A stretch of DNA of 61,986 nt from Pseudomonas sp. GTDB lineage: Bacteria > Pseudomonadota > Gammaproteobacteria > Pseudomonadales > Pseudomonadaceae. Under the pieces are notes generated by a model. The model made no database searches. It saw only the letters and a list, made by a program, of their open reading frames with translations, and was not told the DNA's origin. Within the stretch, counting starts at the first letter, position 1, and the number at the start of each line of letters is the position of its first letter. Below are positions 16,759-25,920 of the stretch, in pieces. Both the position numbers and the translations under genes were made by a program. Where the stretch lies: contig NZ_JAUXMX010000021.1 in assembly GCF_030683065.1 (NCBI RefSeq), forward strand, positions 1 to 61,986, given 5' to 3'.

Positions 16759-17859
16759 ATGAAGCGTCGTCAAATTCTCGCAGCCGCAGGCGTTGGCCTT
16801 GCAGCCACCGCATTGGCTGGTTGCAACAAAGAGGCTGAAACCGCTGCCAAGCCCCAAGAAGGCGCGAGTAGTGAGACTTTCAACTGGAAGATGGTCACGT
16901 CCTGGCCGAAGAATTTTCCTGGCGTAGGCGTGGGTGCGGAACGCTTCTCCAAACTGGTCGAGCAATTGAGCAATGGCCGCCTGAAGGTCAAGGTCTACGC
17001 CGCAGGCGAGCTGGTGCCGGCCCTGGAAGTGTTCGATGCAGTGTCCCGTGGTACCGCGGAAATGGGCCATGGCGCGCCGTATTACTGGAAAGGCAAAGTG
17101 CCTGCCGCGCAGTTCTTTTGCGCCCTGCCGTTTGGCCCCAATGCCCAGGAAATGAATGCCTGGCTGCACAAGGGCGGCGGTATCGAGTTGTGGGAAGAGG
17201 TCTACAAGCCGTTTGGCGTCCTGCCCATGGCCTGCGGCAACACTGGCGTGCAGACTGCTGGCTGGTTCAACAAGGAAATCAACAGCGTCGATGACTTCAA
17301 GGGCCTGAAGATGCGTACCCCTGGCCTGGGCGGCGAAGTGCTGACCAAAATGGGTGGCACCGTCGTCAATATGCCTGCTGGCGAGATTTTCACCGCCATG
17401 CAGACCGGCGCCATCGATGCCACCGAGTGGATTGGCCCTTACAACGACCAGGCGCTGGGCCTGCACAAAGCCGCCAAGTATTACTACACCCCGGGCTGGC
17501 AGGAGCCGAGCGTACTGTTCGAACTGGACATCAACATCAAGGCCTGGGAAACCCTGCCGGCCGACTTGCAAGCCATCGTTCGTGCCGCCGCGCGCGATGT
17601 GAACGGCGACATGCTCGACGACTACAACGCCAAGAACATGGAAGCCATGGAGCAACTCAAAGGCGAGGGCGTGGAAGTACGCCGCCTGCCAGACGACGTG
17701 CTGGCCAAACTGAAGGAAGTAGCTGCCGAGGTGGTTGACGCCTCCGCTGCTGCCGACCCGGTTGCGAGCAAGGTGTGGGAGCAGCAGAAGGCCTATCTGC
17801 AGCGCCTGTACGACTACGCCGAAAGCAACGAGAAGGACATCTACAACATCCGCGGCTGA
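16759..17859 (+). CDS. TRAP transporter substrate-binding protein (DctP family, TakP-like)
   Basis: A 366-residue precursor. The N-terminus has a twin-arginine-like KRRQILAAAG and a lipobox LAGC with Cys22, so it may be exported folded and anchored as a lipoprotein. Segments such as MVTSWPKNFPGVGVGAERFS, MRTPGLGGEVL and ATEWIGPYNDQALGLHK are typical of the TakP/lactate group, which binds 2-oxo or hydroxy acids such as pyruvate or lactate. That substrate guess is by family resemblance. A pyruvate carboxylase and a glycolate/lactate permease elsewhere in the window are compatible with it. Divergent from its permease genes. Confidence 0.88.
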   Translation: MKRRQILAAAGVGLAATALAGCNKEAETAAKPQEGASSETFNWKMVTSWPKNFPGVGVGAERFSKLVEQLSNGRLKVKVYAAGELVPALEVFDAVSRGTAEMGHGAPYYWKGKVPAAQFFCALPFGPNAQEMNAWLHKGGGIELWEEVYKPFGVLPMACGNTGVQTAGWFNKEINSVDDFKGLKMRTPGLGGEVLTKMGGTVVNMPAGEIFTAMQTGAIDATEWIGPYNDQALGLHKAAKYYYTPGWQEPSVLFELDINIKAWETLPADLQAIVRAAARDVNGDMLDDYNAKNMEAMEQLKGEGVEVRRLPDDVLAKLKEVAAEVVDASAAADPVASKVWEQQKAYLQRLYDYAESNEKDIYNIRG

Positions 17860-17875
17860 TTCCTGGCGCAAGTAG

Positions 17876-17900
17876 AACGCCGGCTCTCGAGCCGGCGTTT
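17876..17900 (+). terminator. Hairpin terminator after the TRAP binding protein
   Basis: AACGCCGGCT and AGCCGGCGTT form a perfect 10-bp stem with a CTCG tetraloop, 17 bases after the stop codon. The T-run is short (TTTG). Confidence 0.7.
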
Positions 17901-17972
17901 GCGTATCTGGGATTCAGGTTTTTGCCGGGCGACTGGGGCGCCGGCGATGGCTCTGTCCGTTGCCTCAGTGTC

Positions 17973-18029
17973 GTAGGGTACGCCGTGCGCACCGATGAGC
18001 GTGGCGATGGTGCGCACGGCGCACCCTAC
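17973..18029. repeat. Inverted repeat of the GTAGGGTGCGCC family
   Basis: GTAGGGTACGCCGTGCGCAC (17973-17992) faces GTGCGCACGGCGCACCCTAC (18010-18029), 20-bp arms with one mismatch around a 17-base loop. It sits between the convergent TRAP binding-protein and thioesterase genes and may help terminate both. Confidence 0.8.
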
Positions 18030-18049
18030 GCGGGACAGGGACGTGCCTC

Positions 18050-18457
18050 TTAGCCGCGGCGTGCCGGTACTGAGCGGGTGCGGCCGCTGCCGTCGATGGC
18101 GACGAAGACGAAGACCGCCTCGGTGACCTTGCGCCATTCGCTCGACAGCGGGTCGTCGCTCCACACCTCGACCAGCATCTGGATCGAGCTGCGGCCGATC
18201 TCGAGTGCCTGGGTGTAAAAGGACAATTGCGCGCCAACGGCTACCGGCACCAGAAAGGCCATACGATCGATTGCGACCGTTGCCACGCGGCCCCCGGCGA
18301 CCTTGCTGGCCATTGCCGTGCCGGCCAAATCCATTTGCGATACCAGCCAGCCGCCATAGATGTCGCCGAAACCATTGGTTTCGCGCGGTAGCGCGGTGAT
18401 CTGCAAGGCCAGATCGCCTTGCGGTATCGGGTCATCCTGTTCGAAGTCGTCGTTCAT
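18050..18457 (-). CDS. Acyl-CoA thioesterase (hotdog fold, YciA-like)
   Basis: A 135-residue hotdog protein: ALPRETNGFGDIYGGWLVSQMDLAGTAMA is the typical N-terminal helix region of YciA/BACH thioesterases, with GDIYGGW around the active site, followed by VATVAIDRMAFLVPVAVG. It hydrolyses acyl-CoA to free acid and CoA; chain preference is not predictable. Single domain, no signal peptide. It is divergent from pstS, with the Pho box lying in the shared 260-bp gap. Confidence 0.87.
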   Translation of the reverse strand: MNDDFEQDDPIPQGDLALQITALPRETNGFGDIYGGWLVSQMDLAGTAMASKVAGGRVATVAIDRMAFLVPVAVGAQLSFYTQALEIGRSSIQMLVEVWSDDPLSSEWRKVTEAVFVFVAIDGSGRTRSVPARRG

Positions 18458-18630
18458 CTCGAGTACGGCTCGCGGCGCGGTTGTTGTTATGGGCTGCTAT
18501 CAGCGGCCTGCAGGCCCGCAAAGATGCGGGTTTGGCGAGTATACCGACTGAATGGTCAACGGGCGACCGTGGCGCTATGCCTTCAATGCGAGTGACCCGT
18601 GGCCGGTGAAAGTCGAGCACGTTCATCTAA

Positions 18631-18663
18631 CTGTCACATTGTTTTCATAGATTGGTCACAGGG
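18631..18663 (+). promoter_or_regulatory. PhoB box (three 11-bp units) upstream of pstS
   Basis: Three consecutive 11-mers, CTGTCACATTG, TTTTCATAGAT and TGGTCACAGGG, fit the CTGTCAT-N4 direct-repeat pattern bound by phosphorylated PhoB. They end 57 bases before the pstS start, so pstS should be induced on phosphate starvation by the PhoBR pair encoded at 44-46 kb. Confidence 0.85.
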
Positions 18664-18718
18664 GCTGCAGATACTTGGGCTCGTTCAATCCAACACTAAA
18701 TTCTGCTAGGAGCAAGGC

Positions 18719-19687
18719 ATGAAACTTAAGCGTTTGATGGCGGCCATGACTTTCGTCGCCGCTGGCGTCGCCACCGCTAATGCGGTCGCCGCTATCGACC
18801 CGGCTCTGCCGACCTATGAAAAAACTTCCGGTGTGTCGGGCAACCTGTCCAGTGTCGGTTCTGACTCGCTGGCCAACCTGATGACTTTGTGGGCAGAAGA
18901 GTTCAAAAAGAGCTACCCGAACGTCAACATTCAGATCCAGGCTGCTGGTTCCTCTACAGCGCCACCGGCAATGACTGAAGGCACTGCCACCATGGGCCCG
19001 ATGAGCCGTGCCATGAAGGACAGCGAAATCCAGTCCTTTGAGCAGAAGTATGGCTACAAGCCGACCGCCGTTCCTGTTGCCATCGATGCCCTGGCGGTAT
19101 TCGTGCACAAGGACAACCCCATCAAGAGCCTGTCGATCGAACAAGTCGACGCGATCTTCTCCAACACCCGCCTGTGTGGCGGTGCTAGCGACGTGAAAAC
19201 CTGGGGCGATGTAGGCCTGACCGGTGAGTGGGCCGCCAAGCCGATGCAACTGTTCGGTCGTAACTCGGTGTCGGGTACCTACGGCTACTTCAAGGAAGAA
19301 GCCCTGTGTAAAGGCGACTTCAAGGCTAACGTCAACGAGCAGCCGGGTTCGGCTTCCGTGGTGCAGTCGATCTCCAGCACCCTGAATGCCATCGGCTACT
19401 CGGGTATTGGCTACAAGACCTCCAGCGTCAAGGCAATCGCGCTGTCCAAGAAAGGCGGCGAAGCCTTTGAAGCTAACGAAGAAAACGCCCTGGCTGGCAA
19501 GTTCCCACTGGCCCGCTTCTTCTATGTGTATGTCAACAAGGCGCCAAACAAGGCCCTGAGCCCGCTGGACGCTGAGTTCATCAAGCTGGTGCTGTCCAAG
19601 CAAGGTCAGGAAGTAGTGGTCAAGGATGGCTACATCCCGCTGCCGAGCAAAGTGGCTGAGAAAGCCCTGAAAGAACTGGGTCTCTAA
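18719..19687 (+). CDS. pstS: Phosphate ABC transporter, periplasmic binding protein
   Basis: A 322-residue precursor with a Sec signal peptide (about 1-25, cleaved after NAVA). Motifs [41 protein letters not shown] and [17 protein letters not shown] provide the phosphate-binding residues (Ser, Thr, Arg, Asp). It delivers phosphate to the PstCAB membrane complex. AGGAGC precedes the ATG. It is followed by a strong terminator, so it is expressed in excess over the permease genes, as usual. Confidence 0.96.
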   Translation: MKLKRLMAAMTFVAAGVATANAVAAIDPALPTYEKTSGVSGNLSSVGSDSLANLMTLWAEEFKKSYPNVNIQIQAAGSSTAPPAMTEGTATMGPMSRAMKDSEIQSFEQKYGYKPTAVPVAIDALAVFVHKDNPIKSLSIEQVDAIFSNTRLCGGASDVKTWGDVGLTGEWAAKPMQLFGRNSVSGTYGYFKEEALCKGDFKANVNEQPGSASVVQSISSTLNAIGYSGIGYKTSSVKAIALSKKGGEAFEANEENALAGKFPLARFFYVYVNKAPNKALSPLDAEFIKLVLSKQGQEVVVKDGYIPLPSKVAEKALKELGL

Positions 19688-19728
19688 GTCCCCGGCTCTA
19701 CTGGCAGGGACGCCAGGTTTGTAGCCGC

Positions 19729-19765
19729 GCCCGCCTCTCGCACAGAGAGGCGGGCGTTGTTTTGT
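19729..19765 (+). terminator. Rho-independent terminator after pstS
   Basis: GCCCGCCTCTC and GAGAGGCGGGC form a perfect 11-bp stem (19729-19739 and 19745-19755) with a 5-base loop, followed by GTTGTTTTGT. Confidence 0.88.
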
Positions 19766-19772
19766 CAGCTCG

Positions 19773-19794
19773 CTGTAACTTTTCTGTCACATAA
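19773..19794 (+). promoter_or_regulatory. PhoB box (two units) upstream of pstC
   Basis: CTGTAACTTTT and CTGTCACATAA are adjacent 11-mers matching the PhoB direct-repeat pattern. A TAGATTAT stretch at about 19801 could be the -10 region. This gives pstCAB its own phosphate-controlled promoter after the pstS terminator. Confidence 0.8.
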
Positions 19795-19868
19795 CTTGGC
19801 TAGATTATTCAGCCTGTGCCACGAATGAATTTACGGCGCGCTCATGGCCGCGCAGAGATGCTCTTACT

Positions 19869-22154
19869 ATGAATGACCTGGCTCGTGAAACCCTGACCGC
19901 CTCGCCCAAATCCTTGGGGCTGGACTTTAATACCCCGGCCTTGCAGCGCAAGCGGCGCATCCGTGCGCTAAAAGATCACTTGGCCCGCTGGTTGGTCTCC
20001 ATTGGTGGCATGGCGGTGCTTGGCGCCATCATGCTGATCTTCTTCTACCTGGCCTACATCGTTTTCCCGATGTTTCAGGGGGCTGACATCGAGCCGCGCG
20101 AGCCTGTGCAGCCGGCTTGGCTGGCCGAGGCTGGCCAGCCATTATTGCTTACGGTGGAGGAGCAGAATCAGGTGGCCATGCGTCTTGATGCGCGTGGCCA
20201 GGTGCAGTTCTTCGACGCCAAGAGCATGGCTGCGCTAAGCGCTGTGGACCTGCCTCTGCCGGCCGATAGCCAAGTGGTTTCGGTAGGCCTGGATCAGCCC
20301 GGCAGCAATCGCGTTGCTCTTGGCTTGTCCAACGGTCAGGTGTTGGTGTTCGAGCATGCCTACCCGATTACTTACCCGGACGATGTAAAAACCATCACCC
20401 CGCGGGTCAACTACCCGTTCGGTGAAGCCGCGATCAGCCTTGATGAGCAAGGCCGCGCGCTGGATCACATAGGTGTGAGCCTGAACGGCGGGACCTTGTT
20501 GCTGACAGGCTCGACCGGTACCGATCTGCATGTGCTGAGCCTCGGTCGTGAAGAAAACATGATGACCGGTGAGGTGACCCTCAGCGAGGATCGCATCGCC
20601 TTGGCGCAGATCGCCGAGCCGATCAAGGCCTTGATCATCGACCCGCGGCATCAGTGGCTGTATGTAATCAACGGCCGCGCTACGGCGGACGTTTTCAGCT
20701 TGCGCACCAAAGAGCTGAATGGCCGCTACAAGCTGCTCAGCGATGGCAGCACCGACGTCACCAATGCGACCGGTCTGCTCGGCGGTATCTCGCTGATGAT
20801 TGGCGATAGCAAGGGCGGTATCCAGCAATGGTTCATGGTTCGCGACGAGGATGACAAGCAGTACCTGAAGTCGATCCGCAGCTTCCAGATGGGCGACAGT
20901 GCCATCACCCAGATTCTTCCTGAAGAGCGACGCAAGGGCTTTATGGCCCTGGATGCCAAAGGCAATCTGGGTCTCTTCCACAGTACTTCACACCGCACCC
21001 TGCTGGTCGAGCCGATGGCCGAAGGCACCGCCATTGCCGGTTTGTCGCCGCGCGCTGACCGTGTGCTGGTCGAGTCGCAAGGGCAGTTGCAGCGGCTGTT
21101 GATCGACAACCCGCACCCGGAAGTGTCCTGGAGTTCGCTGTGGGGCAAGGTCTGGTACGAAAACTACGACGAGGCGGACTATGTCTGGCAGTCGACGTCT
21201 GCCAGCACTGACAACGAGCCCAAGCTGAGCCTCGCGCCACTGGCGTTCGGTACCCTGAAAGCCGCGTTCTACGCGATGTTGCTGGCAGCACCGCTGGCGA
21301 TTGCTGCCGCTATCTACACCGCGTACTTCATGGCCCCGTCCATGCGCGGCAAGATCAAGCCGGTGATCGAGCTGATGGAGGCGCTGCCGACGGTGATCCT
21401 CGGTTTCTTCGCCGGTCTGTTCCTCGCGCCTTATGTCGAAGGGCATCTGCCGGGGATATTCAGCCTGCTGATCTTTACCCCGATAGGCATCCTGCTCGCC
21501 GGTTTCGCCTGGAGTCGTCTGCCCGAGTCGATCCGCCTGCGGGTGCCGGATGGCTGGGAAGCGGCGCTGCTGATTCCGGTGATCCTGCTGATCGGCATTG
21601 TCTCGTTGAGCATGAGCGGCCACCTGGAAGTCTGGCTGTTCGATGGCAACATGCGCAGCTGGCTGAGCAACGACTTAGGGATCGCCTTCGATCAGCGTAA
21701 CGCCTTGGTGGTCGGCCTGGCCATGGGCTTTGCGGTGATCCCGACGATCTACTCGATTGCTGAAGACGCCGTGTTCAGCGTGCCGAAAAGCCTGACCTTC
21801 GGTTCCTTGGCACTCGGTGCAACGCCTTGGCAGACCCTGATCGGGGTAGTCATCCTCACCGCCAGTCCGGGTATCTTCTCGGCAGTCATGATTGGCATGG
21901 GCCGCGCGGTCGGTGAAACCATGATCGTGCTGATGGCCACCGGCAACACCGCGATCATGGACATGAACATCTTCGAGGGCCTGCGCACCCTGGCGGCCAA
22001 CGTGGCGGTGGAAATGCCCGAGTCGGCGGTGGGCGGTACGCATTACCGGGTGCTGTTCCTCTCGGCGCTGGTGCTGTTGTCCTTCACCTTTGTCATGAAC
22101 ACGCTCGCAGAACTGGTGCGCCAGCGTCTGCGCGTCAAGTATGCGTCCCTATAA
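19869..22154 (+). CDS. pstC: Phosphate ABC transporter permease PstC (enlarged form)
   Basis: A 761-residue protein, far longer than the roughly 320-residue E. coli PstC. A first helix lies at about 45-68; a large periplasmic insert (about 70-450) of beta-rich sequence such as GSTGTDLHVLSLGREE follows; the C-terminal third (about 460-755) is the permease domain with ALPTVILGFFAGLFLAP and the EAA loop near SLTFGSLALGATPWQTL. The large insert is normal for pseudomonads. It forms the channel with PstA. Its own Pho box lies upstream. Confidence 0.94.
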   Translation: MNDLARETLTASPKSLGLDFNTPALQRKRRIRALKDHLARWLVSIGGMAVLGAIMLIFFYLAYIVFPMFQGADIEPREPVQPAWLAEAGQPLLLTVEEQNQVAMRLDARGQVQFFDAKSMAALSAVDLPLPADSQVVSVGLDQPGSNRVALGLSNGQVLVFEHAYPITYPDDVKTITPRVNYPFGEAAISLDEQGRALDHIGVSLNGGTLLLTGSTGTDLHVLSLGREENMMTGEVTLSEDRIALAQIAEPIKALIIDPRHQWLYVINGRATADVFSLRTKELNGRYKLLSDGSTDVTNATGLLGGISLMIGDSKGGIQQWFMVRDEDDKQYLKSIRSFQMGDSAITQILPEERRKGFMALDAKGNLGLFHSTSHRTLLVEPMAEGTAIAGLSPRADRVLVESQGQLQRLLIDNPHPEVSWSSLWGKVWYENYDEADYVWQSTSASTDNEPKLSLAPLAFGTLKAAFYAMLLAAPLAIAAAIYTAYFMAPSMRGKIKPVIELMEALPTVILGFFAGLFLAPYVEGHLPGIFSLLIFTPIGILLAGFAWSRLPESIRLRVPDGWEAALLIPVILLIGIVSLSMSGHLEVWLFDGNMRSWLSNDLGIAFDQRNALVVGLAMGFAVIPTIYSIAEDAVFSVPKSLTFGSLALGATPWQTLIGVVILTASPGIFSAVMIGMGRAVGETMIVLMATGNTAIMDMNIFEGLRTLAANVAVEMPESAVGGTHYRVLFLSALVLLSFTFVMNTLAELVRQRLRVKYASL

Positions 22155-22274
22155 AACATGGCCTGCGCAGCAGGCCCATCCGACAGCCCTTTCCTTCGGG
22201 GAGAGGGTGCTCGCAGGGTGGGTAAGGGCTTCAGCGCACGTTGCGACAAGCGACTTCAGTGAAGGTGTAGCACT

Positions 22275-23945
22275 GTGAAAAAGAATTCCGTTAAAGCCTG
22301 GGTTAAAAGCGGTTCGCCGTGGATCTGGATGAATGCTGGCGCGGTGTCCATCGCCGTGATCATGACCCTCGGTCTACTCGCCGTGATCGCCACCCGTGGT
22401 CTCGCCCACTTCTGGCCAGCCGATATTGTCGAAGTCGAATATTTGGTGCCTGGCCAGGAAGTAAAGGTGATGGCCGGCGAGATCACCAAGATCGAAGAAA
22501 TCCCCCGTGCACGTCTGGCGGCTTCCGGTTTGCCGGTGGTAGCTGAAGGTGGCGAGTTCATGACTCGCGAACTGTTCAAGGTGGGTAACCGCGATCTTTA
22601 CGGCGCTGACTTCACCTGGGTGGTGGGCGAATGGTTGAGCAATCACCGTACCCCGCAAGCCCTCACCGCATTCGAGCGGCGTGAATGGGGCAACCTCTAC
22701 GGCTACCTGGTCAACGTCAAGGAAAACGGCCAGTTGGTTGCCGAAGGCGAAGCATCCTGGGCTGCCCTGGAGGAGCGTCTGGCGCGAGTCGAAGAGCTGC
22801 ACACGCAAGTGGTGCGCCTGGAGAAGAAAGACATCGGCCGGATCAATGCCGGGCTTGAACGCATTCGTCTGCAAACCCGCAAGCTGGAGCTGCAGGGCAA
22901 GTTGGATGCACAGGCCCAGGCTGATCTGGATATGGACCAGGCGCGCTGGGATGCCGAGTACAAGGTGCTTGAAACCCAGTTGGTGGCGCTCTACGAGGCC
23001 TTCAATCGCGACAGCGCCTTGGTGCGAACTGCCGATGGCCGCGAGGTCGAGTTGAGTCTGGGCAAGGTGGTGCGGGCCTATCAGCCGAATGCCATGTCCG
23101 GTCTAGGCAAGCTGAACTTCTACTTCGTCAAGTTGTGGGAGTTCGTCAGTGATGACCCGCGTGAGGCCAACACCGAGGGTGGCATCTTCCCGGCAATCTT
23201 CGGCACCGTGATGATGACCCTGATCATGGCCGTGATCGTCACTCCGTTCGGCGTGGTGGCAGCCATCTACCTGCGCGAGTATGCCAAGCAGGGGCCATTG
23301 ACCCGGGTGGTCCGTATTGCGGTGAACAACCTGGCCGGCGTGCCGGCAATCGTTTACGGCGTGTTCGGTTTGGGCTTCTTCGTTTATGTGCTGGGTGGTT
23401 CAATCGACCGGTTGTTCTTCCCTGAGTCTGCGCCAGCGCCGACTTTCGGTACGCCGGGCTTGTTGTGGGCCTCGCTGACCCTGGCGTTGCTCGCCTTGCC
23501 AGTGGTAATTGTGGCCACCGAAGAAGGCCTGGCACGGATTCCGCGAGCGCTGCGTGAAGGTTCGCTGGCGCTTGGTGCGACCAAGATCGAAACCCTGTGG
23601 CGCGTGGTGCTGCCGATGGCCAGCCCGGCGATGATGACCGGCCTGATCCTCGCCGTGGCGCGTGCCGCCGGGGAAGTGGCGCCGCTGATGCTGGTGGGCG
23701 TGGTCAAGCTGGCGCCGAGTCTGCCGCTGGACGGTAACTACCCGTACCTGCACCTGGACCAGAAGATCATGCACTTGGGCTTTCACATCTATGACGTCGG
23801 CTTCCAGAGCCCCAACGTCGAGGCCGCGCGGCCACTGGTTTACGCCACGGCGTTGCTGCTGGTGCTGGTGATCGCGATTCTGAACCTCGCGGCGGTGTTC
23901 ATGCGTAACCGCCTACGTGAGAAGTACAAAGCGCTGGATCATTAA
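22275..23945 (+). CDS. pstA: Phosphate ABC transporter permease PstA (enlarged form)
   Basis: A 556-residue protein: N-terminal helix (about 18-42), a periplasmic insert with a charged coiled-coil-like stretch (about 165-250: LEERLARVEELHTQVVRLEK onwards), then the permease domain (about 300-550) with NLAGVPAIVYGVFGLGFFVY and an EAA loop REGSLALGATKIETLWRVVLP. It pairs with PstC; both carry periplasmic inserts, so these may contact each other. It follows pstC by 120 bases. Confidence 0.94.
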   Translation: MKKNSVKAWVKSGSPWIWMNAGAVSIAVIMTLGLLAVIATRGLAHFWPADIVEVEYLVPGQEVKVMAGEITKIEEIPRARLAASGLPVVAEGGEFMTRELFKVGNRDLYGADFTWVVGEWLSNHRTPQALTAFERREWGNLYGYLVNVKENGQLVAEGEASWAALEERLARVEELHTQVVRLEKKDIGRINAGLERIRLQTRKLELQGKLDAQAQADLDMDQARWDAEYKVLETQLVALYEAFNRDSALVRTADGREVELSLGKVVRAYQPNAMSGLGKLNFYFVKLWEFVSDDPREANTEGGIFPAIFGTVMMTLIMAVIVTPFGVVAAIYLREYAKQGPLTRVVRIAVNNLAGVPAIVYGVFGLGFFVYVLGGSIDRLFFPESAPAPTFGTPGLLWASLTLALLALPVVIVATEEGLARIPRALREGSLALGATKIETLWRVVLPMASPAMMTGLILAVARAAGEVAPLMLVGVVKLAPSLPLDGNYPYLHLDQKIMHLGFHIYDVGFQSPNVEAARPLVYATALLLVLVIAILNLAAVFMRNRLREKYKALDH

Positions 23946-24010
23946 AGTATTTTGTCCTCTGCCTGTCCGGCGGGGGACGATCAACGAATTGTTAGCGTAG
24001 GGAGCATCCC

Positions 24011-24844
24011 ATGCAGCACCAAACACCCACACACGGTATCGATATAACGGCCCTGGGCCGGGAAAAGCAGAGCCTCAACATTGCCGGGGAAACCGTGGCG
24101 ATTCAGGTGCCGGGTCTGAACCTGTACTACGGCGAAAAGCAGGCGCTGTTCGACGTCAAGCTGAACATCCCCAAGCAGCGCGTTACCGCGTTTATCGGCC
24201 CGTCCGGTTGCGGCAAGTCGACCCTGTTGCGCACCTTCAACCGGATGAACGATCTGGTCGACGGTTGCCGCGTCGAGGGTGAAATCAACCTCGACGGGCG
24301 CAACATCTACCGCAAGGGTGAAGACGTTGCCGAGTTGCGTCGTCGCGTTGGCATGGTGTTCCAGAAGCCCAACCCGTTCCCCAAGAGCATCTACGAGAAC
24401 GTGGTGTACGGCCTGCGCATCCAGGGCATCAACCAGAAACGCGTGCTCGACGAGGCAGTCGAGTGGGGCCTGAAAAGCGCCGCCCTGTGGGACGAGGTCA
24501 AAGACCGCCTGCATGAGTCGGCCCTTGGCCTGTCCGGTGGTCAGCAGCAGCGCCTGGTGATCGCGCGTACCGTCGCGGTTCAGCCGGAAGTGTTGCTGCT
24601 CGACGAACCCTGCTCGGCGTTGGACCCGATCTCCACCCTCAAGGTTGAAGAGCTGATATACGAACTGAAATCCAAGTACACCATCGTCATCGTTACCCAC
24701 AACATGCAGCAAGCCGCGCGGGTGTCGGATTACACCGCCTTCATGTACATGGGCAAACTGATCGAGTTCGGTGATACCGATACGCTGTTCACCAACCCGG
24801 AGATGAAGCAGACCGAAGACTACATCACCGGCCGCTATGGCTAA
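24011..24844 (+). CDS. pstB: Phosphate ABC transporter ATP-binding protein
   Basis: A 277-residue ATPase: Walker [10 protein letters not shown] (63-71), Q-loop [10 protein letters not shown], signature LSGGQ (174-178), Walker B LLLDEP (195-200), then [20 protein letters not shown], characteristic of PstB. It energises phosphate import through PstCA and, with PhoU, signals phosphate status to PhoR. GGGAGC precedes the ATG. Confidence 0.96.
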   Translation: MQHQTPTHGIDITALGREKQSLNIAGETVAIQVPGLNLYYGEKQALFDVKLNIPKQRVTAFIGPSGCGKSTLLRTFNRMNDLVDGCRVEGEINLDGRNIYRKGEDVAELRRRVGMVFQKPNPFPKSIYENVVYGLRIQGINQKRVLDEAVEWGLKSAALWDEVKDRLHESALGLSGGQQQRLVIARTVAVQPEVLLLDEPCSALDPISTLKVEELIYELKSKYTIVIVTHNMQQAARVSDYTAFMYMGKLIEFGDTDTLFTNPEMKQTEDYITGRYG

Positions 24845-24945
24845 GGCCATGGCAAATACTCCCTGGCTTTGTCGGGCGCGCTTGCCGTACTACTCGTACT
24901 GTCAGCGCGCGCCCTTCGCGCCAGAGAGCATTTTCCAAGGGCCTT
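24843..24945. repeat. Long imperfect inverted repeat between pstB and phoU
   Basis: A 25-base arm starting AAGGCCATGGCAAATACTCC pairs imperfectly with the reverse complement ending at 24945; inside, GGGCGCGC faces GCGCGCGCCC around TTGCCGTACTACTCGTACTG. It looks like an extragenic repeat. A partial GTAGGGTG-type repeat follows at 24963. Confidence 0.7.
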
Positions 24946-25035
24946 AGTGCTGAACTCAACGTGTAGGGTGTGCGGGGCCGCCTAGGCCGTGCGCACCAGG
25001 GCCACCCAAGCCGGCAGCTTTCGCGGAGCGAACCA

Positions 25036-25767
25036 ATGATCAACAAAGAAAACCTTACCCAGCACATCTCCCAGCAGTTCAATACCGAGCTTGAGGGTGT
25101 GCGCAGCCATCTGCTGGCCATGGGCGGGCTGGTCGAGAAGCAGGTCAACGACGCGGTCACCGCGTTGATTGACGCCGACTCGGGCCTGGCTCAGCAAGTG
25201 CGCGAGATCGATGACCAGATCAACCAGATGGAGCGCAACATCGACGAGGAGTGCGTGCGCATCCTCGCCCGTCGTCAGCCGGCGGCCTCCGACCTGCGTC
25301 TGATCATCAGCATCTCCAAGTCGGTGATCGACCTCGAGCGTATCGGCGACGAAGCGACCAAGATCGCCAAGCGCGCCATCTTGTTGTGTGAAGAAGGCGA
25401 AGCGCCGCGCGGCTATGTGGAAGTGCGGCACATCGGCGACCAGGTACGCAGGATGGTGCAGGAGGCGCTGGACGCCTTCGCCCGTTTCGATGCCGACCTG
25501 GCGCTGTCTGTGGCGCAGTACGACAAGACCATCGACCGCGAATACAAAACTGCCCTGCGCGAGTTGGTCACCTTCATGATGGAAGACCCGCGTTCGATCT
25601 CGCGGGTGCTCAACATCATCTGGGCCCTGCGCTCGCTGGAGCGGATCGGCGACCACGCCCGCAATATCGCTGAGCTGGTGATTTACCTGGTGCGCGGTAC
25701 CGACGTCAAACACATGGGCCTGACCCGCATGAAGGAAGAAGTTGAAGGCATCAGAAAAGACAGTTGA
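25036..25767 (+). CDS. phoU: PhoU, negative regulator of the phosphate regulon
   Basis: A 243-residue all-helical protein with two PhoU repeats; metal-binding E/D-x3-D motifs are visible in SVIDLERIGDEATKIAKRA and RSLERIGDHARNIAELVIY. It links PstB and PhoR so that PhoB stays inactive under phosphate sufficiency. The frame opens to 24970, but ATG 25036 after GCGGAGCG gives the conserved MINKENLTQHISQQFN start. Last gene of the pst operon. Confidence 0.95.
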   Translation: MINKENLTQHISQQFNTELEGVRSHLLAMGGLVEKQVNDAVTALIDADSGLAQQVREIDDQINQMERNIDEECVRILARRQPAASDLRLIISISKSVIDLERIGDEATKIAKRAILLCEEGEAPRGYVEVRHIGDQVRRMVQEALDAFARFDADLALSVAQYDKTIDREYKTALRELVTFMMEDPRSISRVLNIIWALRSLERIGDHARNIAELVIYLVRGTDVKHMGLTRMKEEVEGIRKDS

Positions 25768-25830
25768 GTGCCGCGCTCGTGGGCTGAATGCAGCAGGGCT
25801 GCCTGCGCCCTTGGGCGGTAAGACTGATCG

Positions 25831-25869
25831 GCTAACCCTAAAACGGCCCATAGCCACTTTAGGGTTAGC
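25831..25869. terminator. Hairpin between phoU and the receiver-domain gene
   Basis: GCTAACCCTAAA and TTTAGGGTTAGC form a perfect 12-bp stem with a 15-base loop. The T-run after it is weak (CCTTTGG), so it may be a bidirectional structure or an operator rather than a strong terminator. Confidence 0.5.
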
Positions 25870-25920
25870 CTTTGGCCAGTTGTCGCGCTTATGCTTGGGC
25901 CATTCGAACAGGAGTGGCCG

